The notes under the pieces were generated by a model that was not told the origin of the DNA, did not search any database, and saw only the letters and a list, made by a program, of their open reading frames with translations. A stretch of DNA of 35,917 nucleotides from Fuchsiella alkaliacetigena (GTDB lineage Bacteria; Bacillota; Halanaerobiia; Halobacteroidales; Acetohalobiaceae), in contig NZ_JALKBZ010000029.1 in NCBI RefSeq assembly GCF_023227765.1, forward strand, positions 1 through 35,917. The letters are read 5' to 3'. This document shows, in pieces, positions 1 through 10,230 of this stretch. Numbering within the stretch: the first letter of the stretch is position 1; each line of letters begins with the position of its first letter. Position numbers and translations under genes: made by a program.

Positions 1-94
1 GCATTTTTTAAATTCAAACTGAGTATAAGAAATAAGATTGAGTTTTAAAATAAAATTTATTCATGCGATTGCCCTGTCGAATAATATTGCTTCA

Positions 95-123
95 TTGAAA
101 ATACAGCTTTACTATGTTAAAAT
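95..123 (+). promoter_or_regulatory. sigma-A type promoter for yebC
   Basis: TTGAAA (95-100) and TAAAAT (118-123) are separated by 17 bases, a good vegetative promoter match 49 bases ahead of the yebC start. The first 94 bases of the window hold no gene or structure that I can recognise. Confidence 0.6.
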
Positions 124-171
124 AAGCAAGGAGCCTAATTGGCGTTTCAAACTTTGAAAGGAGTGATCTCA

Positions 172-936
172 ATGGCTGGTCATTCAAAATGGGCCAATAT
201 TAAGCACCAAAAAAAGAAAGAAGATCGCCGGAGAGCGAAGTTGTTTTCCAAGTTAAGCAAGCGAATAGCTGTAGCTGCTCGAGAAGGTGGTGGAGATCCG
301 GAGATTAACGCTACTTTGAGAATGGCTATTCAGAAGGCTAAGGATAATAATATGCCTAAGGATAACATTCAACGAGCAATTGACCGGGGAACCGGTAATC
401 TAGAAGGTGTAGATTATGAAAGGATTATTTACGAAGGATACGGCCCGGCTGGAGTAGCTCTTTATTTAGACTTGATGAGCGATAATCGTAATCGAACTGC
501 TTCGGAAATTAGACATCTGCTTTCTGAACATGGTGGTAATTTAGGAGAAGAAGGCTGTGTAGCTTGGATGTTCGAACGTAAGGGGCAGTTAGTTATTGAT
601 AGAGAAGAGAGGGAAGTAGATGAAGATGAGATTATGCTTTCGGCTTTAGAGCACGGAGCTGAAGAGATTTCTATGGAAGAAAATATAGTTGAAGTCTTAA
701 CAGAACCTAGTGATTTGGAAGAAGTAAGAGCAGGTATGGAGGACGATGGTTATAGCTTTACTTCTGGAGATGTGGTAATGGTTCCTCAAAATACAATTAA
801 ATTAGATGAAAAGTCGGAAGCTAAAAAGGTTTTGAAATTAATGGATGCTTTAGATGAGCATGATGATGTGCAGGATGTTTATTCTAATTTTGATATTGAT
901 GATGAACTGATGGTTGAATTAGAGGAAGTTAATTAA
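172..936 (+). CDS. yebC: YebC/PmpR family protein (TACO1 family)
   Basis: 254-residue member of the YebC/TACO1 family, cytosolic proteins described as DNA-binding transcription regulators and, more recently, as aids to translation through difficult proline stretches. The N-terminus MAGHSKWANIKHQKKK is the family signature, followed by the conserved RLFSK-like basic segment and the typical acidic C-terminal domains; the length is normal. The frame is open upstream to a TTG at 139, but the ATG at 172 starts the signature and has AAAGGAG (157-163) at good spacing, so I choose 172. In many clostridia this gene sits directly ahead of ruvC-ruvA-ruvB; here bofC follows instead. It is probably transcribed from the promoter at 95-123. 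Confidence 0.95.
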   Translation: MAGHSKWANIKHQKKKEDRRRAKLFSKLSKRIAVAAREGGGDPEINATLRMAIQKAKDNNMPKDNIQRAIDRGTGNLEGVDYERIIYEGYGPAGVALYLDLMSDNRNRTASEIRHLLSEHGGNLGEEGCVAWMFERKGQLVIDREEREVDEDEIMLSALEHGAEEISMEENIVEVLTEPSDLEEVRAGMEDDGYSFTSGDVVMVPQNTIKLDEKSEAKKVLKLMDALDEHDDVQDVYSNFDIDDELMVELEEVN

Positions 937-1006
937 TAATTTTCTTTTTTGAAGGAGGATGAGTTGGAAAGTTAAGTATATTATTGCCTTCTGTTGTGCA
1001 TAATAC

Positions 1007-1036
1007 TTAATAACTAATACTGATATTGGTTATTAA
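1007..1036 (+). promoter_or_regulatory. hairpin in the leader of bofC
   Basis: A 13-base inverted repeat, TTAATAACTAATA against TATTGGTTATTAA with one G-U pair and a CTGA loop, ends 21 bases before the bofC start. There is no T-tract, so it is not a classical terminator; an operator or an mRNA-stabilising hairpin is possible. The preceding stretch 970-1006 has a second, imperfect inverted repeat (AAGTAT...ATACTT). A strong ribosome binding site at 951-958 in the same gap leads only into a 14-codon ORF (959-1003). Confidence 0.35.
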
Positions 1037-1057
1037 TAGATGCTGGAAGGTGATAAC

Positions 1058-1834
1058 ATGTCCAAATTGAGAAGGTTTGTGCTACTGCCGCTATTGATTT
1101 TTTTATTAGTAGCTGTAGGCACTTATTTAGTGCTGAGCTTATCAGGACAAGCTCCAGAGCAAGAAGACGAGTTAGATTTGACTGAATTGGAGTCTGGTGA
1201 GGATTATTTAGAAGATAGTAGTGAAGAAGACTATTTAGCAGAATCCACAGATGACCTATTGGAAAATTCTTTTGACCTAGAATCTGTAGAGGAAGATTTA
1301 GATAGCAGTGAGGAACTGGAGCAGGATCTTTCGTCCTTAATTAGAGAAAAAGAGCGGCAGTTTAATTTAAGGCTGGAAGATGATGGTTTGAACTATTCAT
1401 TCGATGGTTCTATTGGCGAATTAAAAACTACTTTGATATTGGAGGCTTATTATCAAGATTGTGGTACTTTGCATAGAGAGGAAAAGGAGATAGCTGCTGA
1501 GAAAGTACTTAGTCAGTTAGCTACTCGCTATCAGGACTGGCAAGTGGTAGAAAGTAACGAACAGGAAGTTGTGTTGAGAAAGGAGCTAGCTGGTAACTGT
1601 CCAGAGCATCAAGTGGAACTTTACTTAGGGATTGAGGATGGTTTTGTTGCTATCTTTTCCGGCCCACCGGGAAGTGAAGAGGCTACTTTGCAGCGGCAGA
1701 CAGAGATTTCTATCGAGTATTTGCCTCCTAGTGAGATAAAGAGCTTAGAAGCAGGAATTAAGGCTGAGTCTGAAGAGGAGTTATTGGGCTTATTAGAGGG
1801 ATTAGCTAGTATTCATGATGAAAGAATGGAATGA
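1058..1834 (+). CDS. bofC: BofC-like sporulation signalling protein with acidic linker
   Basis: 258-residue membrane-anchored protein. Residues about 5-28 form a single N-terminal transmembrane segment or uncleaved signal. Residues about 33-95 are an extremely Glu/Asp/Ser-rich linker. The remainder resembles the BofC C-terminal domain, with a YLGIEDGFVAIFSGPPG segment, a conserved LEAGI stretch and a final LLEGL helix. In Bacillus BofC restrains SpoIVB-dependent activation of pro-sigma-K processing, and bofC lies directly ahead of ruvA there too, which supports the call. Start: ATG 1058 has GGAAGGTGA 6-12 bases upstream; the in-frame ATG 1040 lacks a site. Two cysteines (in YYQDCG and AGNCPEH) could pair outside the membrane. 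The function is inferred from family and synteny; the acidic linker is unusual and may reflect halophily. Confidence 0.75.
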   Translation: MSKLRRFVLLPLLIFLLVAVGTYLVLSLSGQAPEQEDELDLTELESGEDYLEDSSEEDYLAESTDDLLENSFDLESVEEDLDSSEELEQDLSSLIREKERQFNLRLEDDGLNYSFDGSIGELKTTLILEAYYQDCGTLHREEKEIAAEKVLSQLATRYQDWQVVESNEQEVVLRKELAGNCPEHQVELYLGIEDGFVAIFSGPPGSEEATLQRQTEISIEYLPPSEIKSLEAGIKAESEEELLGLLEGLASIHDERME

Positions 1835-1843
1835 TTTTTTATT

Positions 1844-1871
1844 AGCAGCCTCGAGGCTGCTCTTTATATAT
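1844..1871 (+). terminator. putative intrinsic terminator after bofC
   Basis: A perfect GC-rich palindrome AGCAGCCTCGAGGCTGCT (1844-1861) begins 10 bases after the bofC stop and is followed by the T-rich CTTTATATATT. The T-tract is interrupted, so termination may be partial. Confidence 0.55.
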
Positions 1872-1954
1872 TAAGTTGTTTTATTTTTAAGCAAGGAGAA
1901 AGTATTTCTACCTAGAAATAAGTTTTAGCAAGTATTAAAGCTGAGGTGAAGAGA

Positions 1955-2554
1955 ATGATAGGTCATTTGCGGGGGGAGTTGGCTTTAAAAGCTAAGGATC
2001 ATCTCATTATTGAAGTGCAGGGAGTGGGTTATAAGGTTAATATTCCTCCTTCTTTACAAAGGAAGTTACCTGAATTAGGTGAGGAGTTAAAAATTTATAC
2101 CTATACTTATGTTCGTGAGGATCGGCTAGTGCTTTATGGCTTTTTGGAGACTAAGCAGTTAGAGTTATTTAAAGAACTTTTGGGAGTTTCCAAAATCGGG
2201 CCCAAGTCTGCTATTAGCAGTCTGGCCACCTTGACGGTTAAGGAGTTTAAGTTGGCTATTGTTAAGGAGAAGGTGGATGTTCTAAAGGAGATTAAGGGAA
2301 TTGGTACTAAAACAGCCCAAAGACTGATTTTAGAGCTGAAAGGTAAGATAGATTTAGAACAGATATTGGCTGAAGAAAAGGATACGGCAGTCGAAGCAAC
2401 TGCCAACCTAGAACGTCAAGAAGCTATAGATGGTTTATTGGGGCTAGGCTATAGTCGTCGAGAAGCCGAAGCAGCCGTTAAAGAGGCTTGTGGAGAGCAG
2501 AGTGGCTTAACTGTAGAAGAGATAATCAGGCAGGCTTTGCAGAGTTTAGGCTAG
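1955..2554 (+). CDS. ruvA: Holliday junction branch migration protein RuvA
   Basis: 199 residues, normal for RuvA, which binds four-way junctions and loads the RuvB motor during recombinational repair. The N-terminus MIGHLRGELALK and the OB-fold segment with VQGVGYKV are diagnostic. Tandem helix-hairpin-helix motifs follow (GVSKIGPKSA near residue 75 and IKGIGTKTAQRL near residue 112), and the C-terminal three-helix domain that contacts RuvB is present (LLGLGYSRREAE). The frame is open to GTG 1946, but ATG 1955 begins the canonical sequence and has GAGGTGA at good spacing. No ruvC is found on either side. A short inverted repeat TATTTCTA/TAGAAATA (1903-1920) lies upstream with no assigned role. 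Confidence 0.97.
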   Translation: MIGHLRGELALKAKDHLIIEVQGVGYKVNIPPSLQRKLPELGEELKIYTYTYVREDRLVLYGFLETKQLELFKELLGVSKIGPKSAISSLATLTVKEFKLAIVKEKVDVLKEIKGIGTKTAQRLILELKGKIDLEQILAEEKDTAVEATANLERQEAIDGLLGLGYSRREAEAAVKEACGEQSGLTVEEIIRQALQSLG

Positions 2555-2600
2555 GAATATTTATATCGATTTAATAGATTAACTTAGGAGGCAGAACTTT

Positions 2601-3602
2601 ATGGAGGAGCGAATTGTCTCTCCAGATCAAAAGCCGGAGGATCAGGACTTTGATTTAAGTTTAAGACCTAAAAGGTTAGCTGAATACATAGGACAAGAAA
2701 AGGTAAAGAATAACTTAAAGATTTTTATTAAGGCGGCTCGGCAGCGTGGTGAAGCCTTAGATCATGTGTTGTTACATGGTCCGCCGGGGTTAGGAAAGAC
2801 TACCTTAGCTAATATTATTGCTAATGAAATGGGAGTAGATATTAAGACTACTTCGGGCCCGGCTATTGAAAGGCCTGGTGATTTAGCTGCTATTTTGACT
2901 AATTTACGTCCGAATGATGTACTGTTTATCGATGAGCTCCATAGACTGAACCGGATAGTGGAGGAAATTCTTTATCCGGCAATGGAGGACTTTGCTTTGG
3001 ATATCATTATTGGTGAAGGTCCAAGTGCTCGTTCAGTACGCTTAGACTTACCTCAGTTTACTTTGGTAGGAGCAACTACTAGAGCAGGACTTTTGACCTC
3101 TCCTTTGCGGGATAGGTTTGGGATTTTAGGTCGCTTGGAGTTTTATTCAGAGGAGAAGTTACAGGAGATCGTTTTTAGGGCTGCTAAAGTATTAAAGGTA
3201 GAAATAGATAATGCTGGAGCTTTAGAGTTAGCTCGTAGAGCTAGAGGAACACCGCGAATTGCTAATCGGCTTTTGAAGCGAGTAAGAGACTATGCTCAGG
3301 TAGAAGCTGAAGGAAAGATTAATTTAGAAGTAGCTCAAGCTGCTTTGGAGATGCTGGAGATAGATGAGTTAGGCTTGGATAATATAGATCGTCAGATTTT
3401 ACTGACTTTAATTGAAAAGTTCAGTGGTGGACCAGTGGGTTTAGGTACTTTAGCAGCTGCTGTGAGCGAGGAGAAAGATACTATTGAGGATGTTTATGAA
3501 CCTTATTTATTACAGATAGGCTTTCTAGATAGAACTCCTCGCGGGCGCAAGGCTACTGAACTGGCTTATCAACACTTTGATTATCAGTACCAGGGGGAAT
3601 AG
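2601..3602 (+). CDS. ruvB: Holliday junction branch migration helicase RuvB
   Basis: 333-residue AAA+ ATPase that drives branch migration together with RuvA. Visible motifs: Walker A GPPGLGKT (residues 60-67), Walker B LFIDELHR (D111-E112), sensor 1 GATTRAG (157-163), and the arginine-finger segment LRDRFG (R170). The C-terminal winged helix contains the conserved GPVGLGTLA and a TPRGR segment near residue 314. Length and architecture are complete. The start ATG has TAGGAGG 8 bases upstream. It follows ruvA by 46 bases and is followed after 2 bases by the DUF2905 gene, so the three are probably cotranscribed. Confidence 0.98.
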   Translation: MEERIVSPDQKPEDQDFDLSLRPKRLAEYIGQEKVKNNLKIFIKAARQRGEALDHVLLHGPPGLGKTTLANIIANEMGVDIKTTSGPAIERPGDLAAILTNLRPNDVLFIDELHRLNRIVEEILYPAMEDFALDIIIGEGPSARSVRLDLPQFTLVGATTRAGLLTSPLRDRFGILGRLEFYSEEKLQEIVFRAAKVLKVEIDNAGALELARRARGTPRIANRLLKRVRDYAQVEAEGKINLEVAQAALEMLEIDELGLDNIDRQILLTLIEKFSGGPVGLGTLAAAVSEEKDTIEDVYEPYLLQIGFLDRTPRGRKATELAYQHFDYQYQGE

Positions 3603-3604
3603 GT

Positions 3605-3814
3605 ATGGAAAGAGGATTGGGTAGATTATTAATAGTTCTAGGTTTATTTGTAGCAGTAATGGGTCTGCTTTTAAATTTGGATTTAAATATTCCTCTAGGT
3701 AGATTACCTGGAGATATTAGAATTGAGAGAGATAATTTTACTTTTTATTTACCTATTACCACTTCAATTATTTTAAGTATTATATTTTCTTTATTAATGC
3801 GCTTATTTAGATAG
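3605..3814 (+). CDS. DUF2905 small membrane protein
   Basis: 69-residue protein with two transmembrane segments (about residues 6-25 and 48-66) joined by a loop containing GRLPGDI, the hallmark of the DUF2905 family. Its biochemical role is unknown. It starts 2 bases after the ruvB stop, with its ribosome binding site inside the ruvB end (AGGGGGA), which indicates tight translational coupling. The family is commonly found between ruvB and queA in Firmicutes, as here. Confidence 0.85.
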   Translation: MERGLGRLLIVLGLFVAVMGLLLNLDLNIPLGRLPGDIRIERDNFTFYLPITTSIILSIIFSLLMRLFR

Positions 3815-3831
3815 ATCATGGAGGAATGCTG

Positions 3832-5992
<2,161 letters not shown>

Positions 5993-6101
5993 TTATTTAA
6001 AAGGTTAAGCTAAAATAAAGGAATTATTTAAAGAATAGTGAAATATAAAATAGATAATCCAAAATTTTAGTTTTAATTAAAAATAATAAGGAGGAATTAG
6101 A

Positions 6102-6380
6102 ATGGATGCAGAAACGATATTGGCGTTTTTACCTTGGATACTTATTTTCGGAGTTTTTTGGTTTATATTCATTAGACCACAGCGTAAGAGACAAAAGGAA
6201 CGTGACGAGATGCTTGATAACTTGCAAGAGGGGGATGAGATAGTAACTATTGGTGGTATTAAAGGTAAGATTATTGAACTTGAAGAAGATAGTTTGAAGA
6301 TTCAGATTACTCCCGAGGTAGAAATCGAAATGATTAGGAGTGCTATCGGTAATTTAGCTAATGTTGAACAAGAAGAGTAA
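6102..6380 (+). CDS. yajC: preprotein translocase subunit YajC
   Basis: 92-residue Sec accessory protein of the SecDF-YajC complex. It has one transmembrane helix (about residues 5-22) followed by the conserved FIRPQRKRQKERDEML segment and the GDEIVTIGGIKGKI small domain. Length is normal. AAGGAGGAA sits 7-8 bases before the ATG. Position just after tgt is the usual clostridial arrangement, but secD and secF here are 2.6 kb further on, separated by lepB and three signalling-type genes. Confidence 0.95.
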   Translation: MDAETILAFLPWILIFGVFWFIFIRPQRKRQKERDEMLDNLQEGDEIVTIGGIKGKIIELEEDSLKIQITPEVEIEMIRSAIGNLANVEQEE

Positions 6381-6419
6381 ATTATTAGACCTCTGATTGA
6401 GATTGATAGGAGGAAAGGA

Positions 6420-6965
6420 ATGAAAGTAAATAAGCAGTTTAAAGAGCTTTTGGAAACGTTGGTGGTTGCTGGAGTATTAGCTTTTTTTATTATTACCTTT
6501 GTAGCTCAGTCCTTTGTAGTTCAAGGAGAGTCTATGAATCCTACTTTAAATAGTGGGGAAAGGCTATTTGTAGATAAGCTTACTTATCGCTTTAATGATC
6601 CTCAACGAGGAGAAATAGTTGTTTTTACTCCGCAGGGTGCTCCTAATAAAAAGTATATTAAAAGAATAATTGGGATTCCAGGCGATGAAGTATTAATCAA
6701 AGAGCAAAAAGTTTACGTTAACGGAAAGCAGATTAAAGAAAGCTATATTGATGAAAAGACCTTGGGGGATTTCGGGCCCTATGAGGTTCCAGCAGAACAT
6801 CTTTTTGTATTAGGAGATAATCGTAATAATAGTGCTGATAGTCGTTATACTTCTTTGATTGGATTTGTTTCTTACGAATCGATTTCCGGTAGAGCTTTTT
6901 GGGTTTACTGGCCTTTTAGTGAAATTAGATTTATAGAACATAAAAGCTATCAAAAGGTAAAATAG
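6420..6965 (+). CDS. lepB: signal peptidase I
   Basis: 181-residue type I signal peptidase of the short Gram-positive (Sip) style. One N-terminal transmembrane segment (residues 12-35) anchors an extracytoplasmic catalytic domain that cleaves signal peptides after Sec export. The catalytic Ser38 is in GESMNPTL, the general-base Lys81 is in YIKRIIGIPGD, and the late GDNRNNSADSR box is intact. The ribosome binding site GGAGGAAAG is directly upstream. It starts 39 bases after yajC and is followed by a terminator, so yajC-lepB form one export-related unit. Other signal peptidases elsewhere in the genome cannot be excluded. Confidence 0.96.
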   Translation: MKVNKQFKELLETLVVAGVLAFFIITFVAQSFVVQGESMNPTLNSGERLFVDKLTYRFNDPQRGEIVVFTPQGAPNKKYIKRIIGIPGDEVLIKEQKVYVNGKQIKESYIDEKTLGDFGPYEVPAEHLFVLGDNRNNSADSRYTSLIGFVSYESISGRAFWVYWPFSEIRFIEHKSYQKVK

Positions 6966-6977
6966 AACTTAATTAAG

Positions 6978-7013
6978 GGGCTATCACTACATAAAAAAGT
7001 GATAGCTCTTTTA
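6978..7013 (+). terminator. intrinsic terminator after lepB
   Basis: Stem GGGCTATCACT (6978-6988) pairs with AGTGATAGCTC (6998-7008) with one G-U pair, then TTTT. It closes the yajC-lepB unit 12 bases after the lepB stop. Confidence 0.85.
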
Positions 7014-7041
7014 ATATAATGCCAAAGGAAGTGAAGGTAGA

Positions 7042-7746
7042 ATGAAGATTGAGATTGGAATTGCTAAAAGTTCTAAGTATGGAGTTTCTAAAAGTGGAGA
7101 TACAGTAGAAGTGGTTGAAAGACCTCAAGGTGGCTTTTCAGTAGTTTTAGCTGATGGTCAAGGTAGCGGGCGCAAAGCTAAAATTATCAGCAATTTAGTA
7201 GCTAATAGAGCAGCATCATTGATTGGAGATGGAGCTAGAGATGGGGCAGTAGGCAGAGCAGTTCACGATTATTTATATACCCTACGTCGAGGAAAGGTTT
7301 CTTCCACTTTGAATATTCTTTCTGTAGATTTAGATACGGATTCGATGGTTATTTCTCGTAATAGTAATACTCCAATTATCTTAATTGAAGAAGAAAAAGA
7401 AGTGATTTTCGATAAAAAGGTAAGAAGTATTGGCTTTCATAAGGAGGTTAAACCGGCTATTCAGGAGCTTGATTTAAAAGAAGGATTGAAAATATTAGCC
7501 TTTTCCGATGGGATTATGCATGCTGGCAGAAAGTTTGGAGAGCAGGTTAGCTTAAAAGAGATAATAAAAATCTGTAAAGAAGAAGCTGATTTATTTACTC
7601 AGAGTTTAGCTCGAAAGATCTTAGGCTATACCTTAGACTTAGATCAAGGTCGTCCTCAGGACGATATGACAGTGGTACTTTTAAGTATTAAAGAAAGCCA
7701 AGAAAGCCAAAAGATCAGGGAGTACAGTCTTTCTCTTCCTATTTAA
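7042..7746 (+). CDS. SpoIIE-family PP2C-type serine/threonine phosphatase
   Basis: 234-residue stand-alone SpoIIE/RsbU-type phosphatase domain with no membrane segment or sensor. Metal-ligand motifs are visible: VLADGQGSG (D38, G39), AFSDGI (D156) and PQDDMTVVLL (D207, D208), so it is probably active. Relatives dephosphorylate anti-anti-sigma factors, but no STAS protein or anti-sigma kinase is encoded nearby, so the substrate is unknown. Start ATG 7042 has a GAAGTGAAGG site. It lies right after the lepB terminator and 22 bases ahead of the small P-loop gene, and the two are probably cotranscribed. Confidence 0.85.
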   Translation: MKIEIGIAKSSKYGVSKSGDTVEVVERPQGGFSVVLADGQGSGRKAKIISNLVANRAASLIGDGARDGAVGRAVHDYLYTLRRGKVSSTLNILSVDLDTDSMVISRNSNTPIILIEEEKEVIFDKKVRSIGFHKEVKPAIQELDLKEGLKILAFSDGIMHAGRKFGEQVSLKEIIKICKEEADLFTQSLARKILGYTLDLDQGRPQDDMTVVLLSIKESQESQKIREYSLSLPI

Positions 7747-7768
7747 ATCAGAAGGCGGGGTTGAAAGC

Positions 7769-8116
7769 TTGAATAAAAATAAAGCTGATATTTTAGTGGT
7801 GGGTATCTGTGCTTCGGGAAAGTCTTCGGTGGTAGATAGGCTGCAGGAGTTAGGCTACCAAGCTAAGAGTTGTGCTCAAGAACATTCTTATGTAAAGTCA
7901 TTGTGGAGTAAATTAGAGCCAAACTTCATGGTTGTTTTGGATTGTGATTATGAAACTATCAGAGAAAGAAGAGATGTTCAATGGGGATTAAATAGGATTA
8001 AGATGCAGAAGGAACGTTTGCAGCACGCGATAGAAAACTGTGATCTTTATTTGCAGACTGATGAGCTAAGTATAGAAGAAACGGTGCAGATTATAGTTGA
8101 TAAATATCAACAGTAA
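7769..8116 (+). CDS. small P-loop NTPase/kinase-like protein
   Basis: 115-residue protein with a clear Walker A motif GICASGKS (residues 12-19), a hydrophobic strand ending in VVLDCDYE (about residues 49-57) and a later RRDVQWGLNRIKMQKERL segment that resembles the lid and base-binding part of small nucleotide or sugar kinases. It is much shorter than a typical nucleoside monophosphate kinase (about 180-220 residues), so it is either a minimal kinase or a nucleotide sensor. Start is TTG 7769 with GGCGGGG 8 bases upstream. Its coupling to the SpoIIE-type phosphatase suggests a shared signalling role. Function is not assigned. Confidence 0.65.
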   Translation: MNKNKADILVVGICASGKSSVVDRLQELGYQAKSCAQEHSYVKSLWSKLEPNFMVVLDCDYETIRERRDVQWGLNRIKMQKERLQHAIENCDLYLQTDELSIEETVQIIVDKYQQ

Positions 8117-8247
8117 ATTTAGATTATACTAAATTTCAAAACCTTAAAACCTTTAAATAATTTATTTTTTGGTCTTAATTTGTTCTCTGTCATCTATTAT
8201 TTGTCTTTTGAATAAAGCAATATAACTATTAAAAGGAGCTGTAATCA

Positions 8248-8907
8248 TTGTTAACTTTGCAAGAGATAAAGAAGCACCCTCAAGTAAAGGCTTATATTGA
8301 GGGAGCAGATAAACACTTAGAAGAAATGGGATTTACTGAGCATGGATTTCGTCACGCTAGTTTAGTGGCTGATATAGCTAGAAATATCTTAGATAGACTT
8401 GATTATTCTTCTAGAGATGCCCAATTAGCTGAAATTGCGGGTTATTTACATGATATCGGTAATGTAGTTAATCGCTATCAACATGGACATGTTTCGGCTA
8501 CTTTGACGGCCCAAATTTTAACAGATCTGGATATGGAGCCGCGGGAGATTGCTACCATTATTGGGGCTATAGGCAATCACGATGAAGAATCTGGAGAGCC
8601 TGTTAATTCGGTGGCGGCAGCTTTAATTCTAGCTGATAAGTCTGATGTTCATTATACGCGAGTTAGAAATGAAGATCCGGCTACCTTTGATATTCATGAT
8701 CGAGTAAACTATGCAGCTAAGCATTCTTTTATTGAAGTTGCTGAAAAAAAGGATATAATTACTCTTGAATTAGAAATAGATACCGAAATTAGTACGGTGA
8801 TGGAATACTTCGAAATATTTTTAACTAGAATGATGATGTGTCGACAAGCGGCTCAAGCTTTGGACTGTGCTTTCCAGTTAATTATTAATGAGGTGGAGTT
8901 ATTATAA
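8248..8907 (+). CDS. HD-domain phosphohydrolase
   Basis: 219-residue HD-superfamily metal-dependent phosphohydrolase. Putative ligands: H36 in FRHASLVA, H68-D69 in YLHDIGN, H79 and H81, H111-D112 in GNHDEE, and D130/D133 in ADKSD, so the metal centre looks complete. Substrate unknown; nucleotides or a cyclic dinucleotide are possible. The C-terminal third (MEYFEIFLTRMMMC and after) is an alpha/beta extension. Start is TTG 8248, 9 bases after AAAAGGAG. HD proteins are recurrently found ahead of secD in clostridia, by recall. A 131-base AT-rich gap precedes it, with a weak hairpin at 8115-8136 and no T-tract. Confidence 0.85.
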   Translation: MLTLQEIKKHPQVKAYIEGADKHLEEMGFTEHGFRHASLVADIARNILDRLDYSSRDAQLAEIAGYLHDIGNVVNRYQHGHVSATLTAQILTDLDMEPREIATIIGAIGNHDEESGEPVNSVAAALILADKSDVHYTRVRNEDPATFDIHDRVNYAAKHSFIEVAEKKDIITLELEIDTEISTVMEYFEIFLTRMMMCRQAAQALDCAFQLIINEVELL

Positions 8908-8936
8908 GTTGATAGTTGGAAAATGGTAGCATGTGA

Positions 8937-8965
8937 TTGACAAGCTAATACTGAAAGGGTATAAT
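8937..8965 (+). promoter_or_regulatory. near-consensus sigma-A promoter for secDF
   Basis: TTGACA (8937-8942) and TATAAT (8960-8965) are separated by exactly 17 bases, a perfect vegetative consensus, 53 bases ahead of secD. It makes secD-secF independently transcribed from yajC. Confidence 0.9.
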
Positions 8966-9018
8966 GTAAATTGTCAGTTACAATTGAATTTTGATATTTA
9001 GAAAGGAGAGTAATTGCG

Positions 9019-10230
9019 ATGACTCATCAACAGAAAAAATGGAGTAAGCTAGCAGCAATAGTAGTAATAGTTATTGTAGCAGCTTACTTTTTATTTCCGA
9101 TTGGGGAAAGTATTAACTTAGGTTTGGACTTACAAGGAGGAACTCAAGTAGTTTTAGAGGCTGATGAAGGAGATGTAAGTCGTGATGCTATGCAGAGGTT
9201 AGTTAGTGTTATCGATAGACGAGTAAACCAGATGGGGTTGACTGAGCCTAATATTCAACAGGAAGGTAATAGAAGAGTGATAGTTGAACTGCCAGGAATT
9301 GAAGATCCTGAGCAGGCTATTGAAACTATTGGGAGAACGGCTCAACTACAGTTTAAAAATCCAGCTGGAGAAGTAGTGATGACTGGAGAGCATTTGGTTG
9401 ATGCTCGGGCCAGTTATGGAGGTCAGTTTAATGAGCCGGTGATTCAGTTTGAGTTGGATAGAGAAGGTAGGGATATATTTGCTAACTTAACTCAGGAGTA
9501 TATCGGTCAGAGAATAGGGATTTATCTCGATGATGAACAGTTGACTAACCCCACCGTTCAAGATCCGATTACTGGCGGGGAAGGGGTTATTACTGGTCAT
9601 TCTTCTTTAGAGGAAGCAGAAGAGACTGCTATTTTGTTACGAGCTGGTGCTTTACCGGTGCCAGTAAGTGTAATTGAAAATAGAACTGTAGGTCCTGTTT
9701 TAGGTGAGATTGCTATTAACGAAAGTGTTAGAGCAGGAATAATTGGGTTGGTATTGGTAGCCTTATTAATGATATTTTTGTATAGGACTTCAGGCTTGAT
9801 TGCTACCTTTGCCTTAGCAATTTATGGAGTGATAGTACTAGGTGCTTTAGCTGGTTTAAATGCTACCTTAACTTTGCCTGGTATTGCGGGACTGATTCTT
9901 TCTATTGGGATGGCTGTAGATGCTAACATTATTATCTTTGAGCGGATTAAAGAAGAGATCGGTAGTGGTAAAACGCTAAGAGCGGCTATTAACTCTGGTT
10001 TTAAAAGAGCCTTTAAGACTATTTTGGACTCTAATGTGACTACTTTAATTACCGCTGCTATTTTGGCTTATTTTGGAACCGGGCCCGTGAGAGGCTTTGC
10101 TATTACTTTAAGTATCGGTATCTTAGCTAGTATGTTAACGGCAATTGTAGTGACTAAATCGGTAATCGATTTATTATTGGATATCAATGTACTCAAGGGT
10201 CAAGGTTCTTTTGGCCAGATAAGGGGGTAA
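9019..10230 (+). CDS. secD: protein translocase subunit SecD
   Basis: 403-residue SecD, which with SecF uses the proton or sodium gradient to pull exported proteins out of SecYEG. Layout: an N-terminal transmembrane helix (about 10-28), the GLDLQGGTQV motif at the start of the periplasmic P1 domain, then five transmembrane helices from about residue 235 onward, including the GMAVDANIIIFERIKEE segment that carries a conserved Asp. The P1 domain is short, as in Firmicutes. GAAAGGAGAG precedes the ATG. It overlaps secF by one base (TAATG), indicating coupling. Confidence 0.97.
   Translation: MTHQQKKWSKLAAIVVIVIVAAYFLFPIGESINLGLDLQGGTQVVLEADEGDVSRDAMQRLVSVIDRRVNQMGLTEPNIQQEGNRRVIVELPGIEDPEQAIETIGRTAQLQFKNPAGEVVMTGEHLVDARASYGGQFNEPVIQFELDREGRDIFANLTQEYIGQRIGIYLDDEQLTNPTVQDPITGGEGVITGHSSLEEAEETAILLRAGALPVPVSVIENRTVGPVLGEIAINESVRAGIIGLVLVALLMIFLYRTSGLIATFALAIYGVIVLGALAGLNATLTLPGIAGLILSIGMAVDANIIIFERIKEEIGSGKTLRAAINSGFKRAFKTILDSNVTTLITAAILAYFGTGPVRGFAITLSIGILASMLTAIVVTKSVIDLLLDINVLKGQGSFGQIRG

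Noticed and set aside
2134-2406. 90-codon minus-strand frame opposite ruvA
   Set aside because: Overlaps a certain gene, no recognisable motif; shadow frame caused by codon bias.
8115-8136. AAATTTAG/CTAAATTT hairpin after the P-loop gene
   Set aside because: All A/T except one pair and no T-run follows; too weak to call a terminator.
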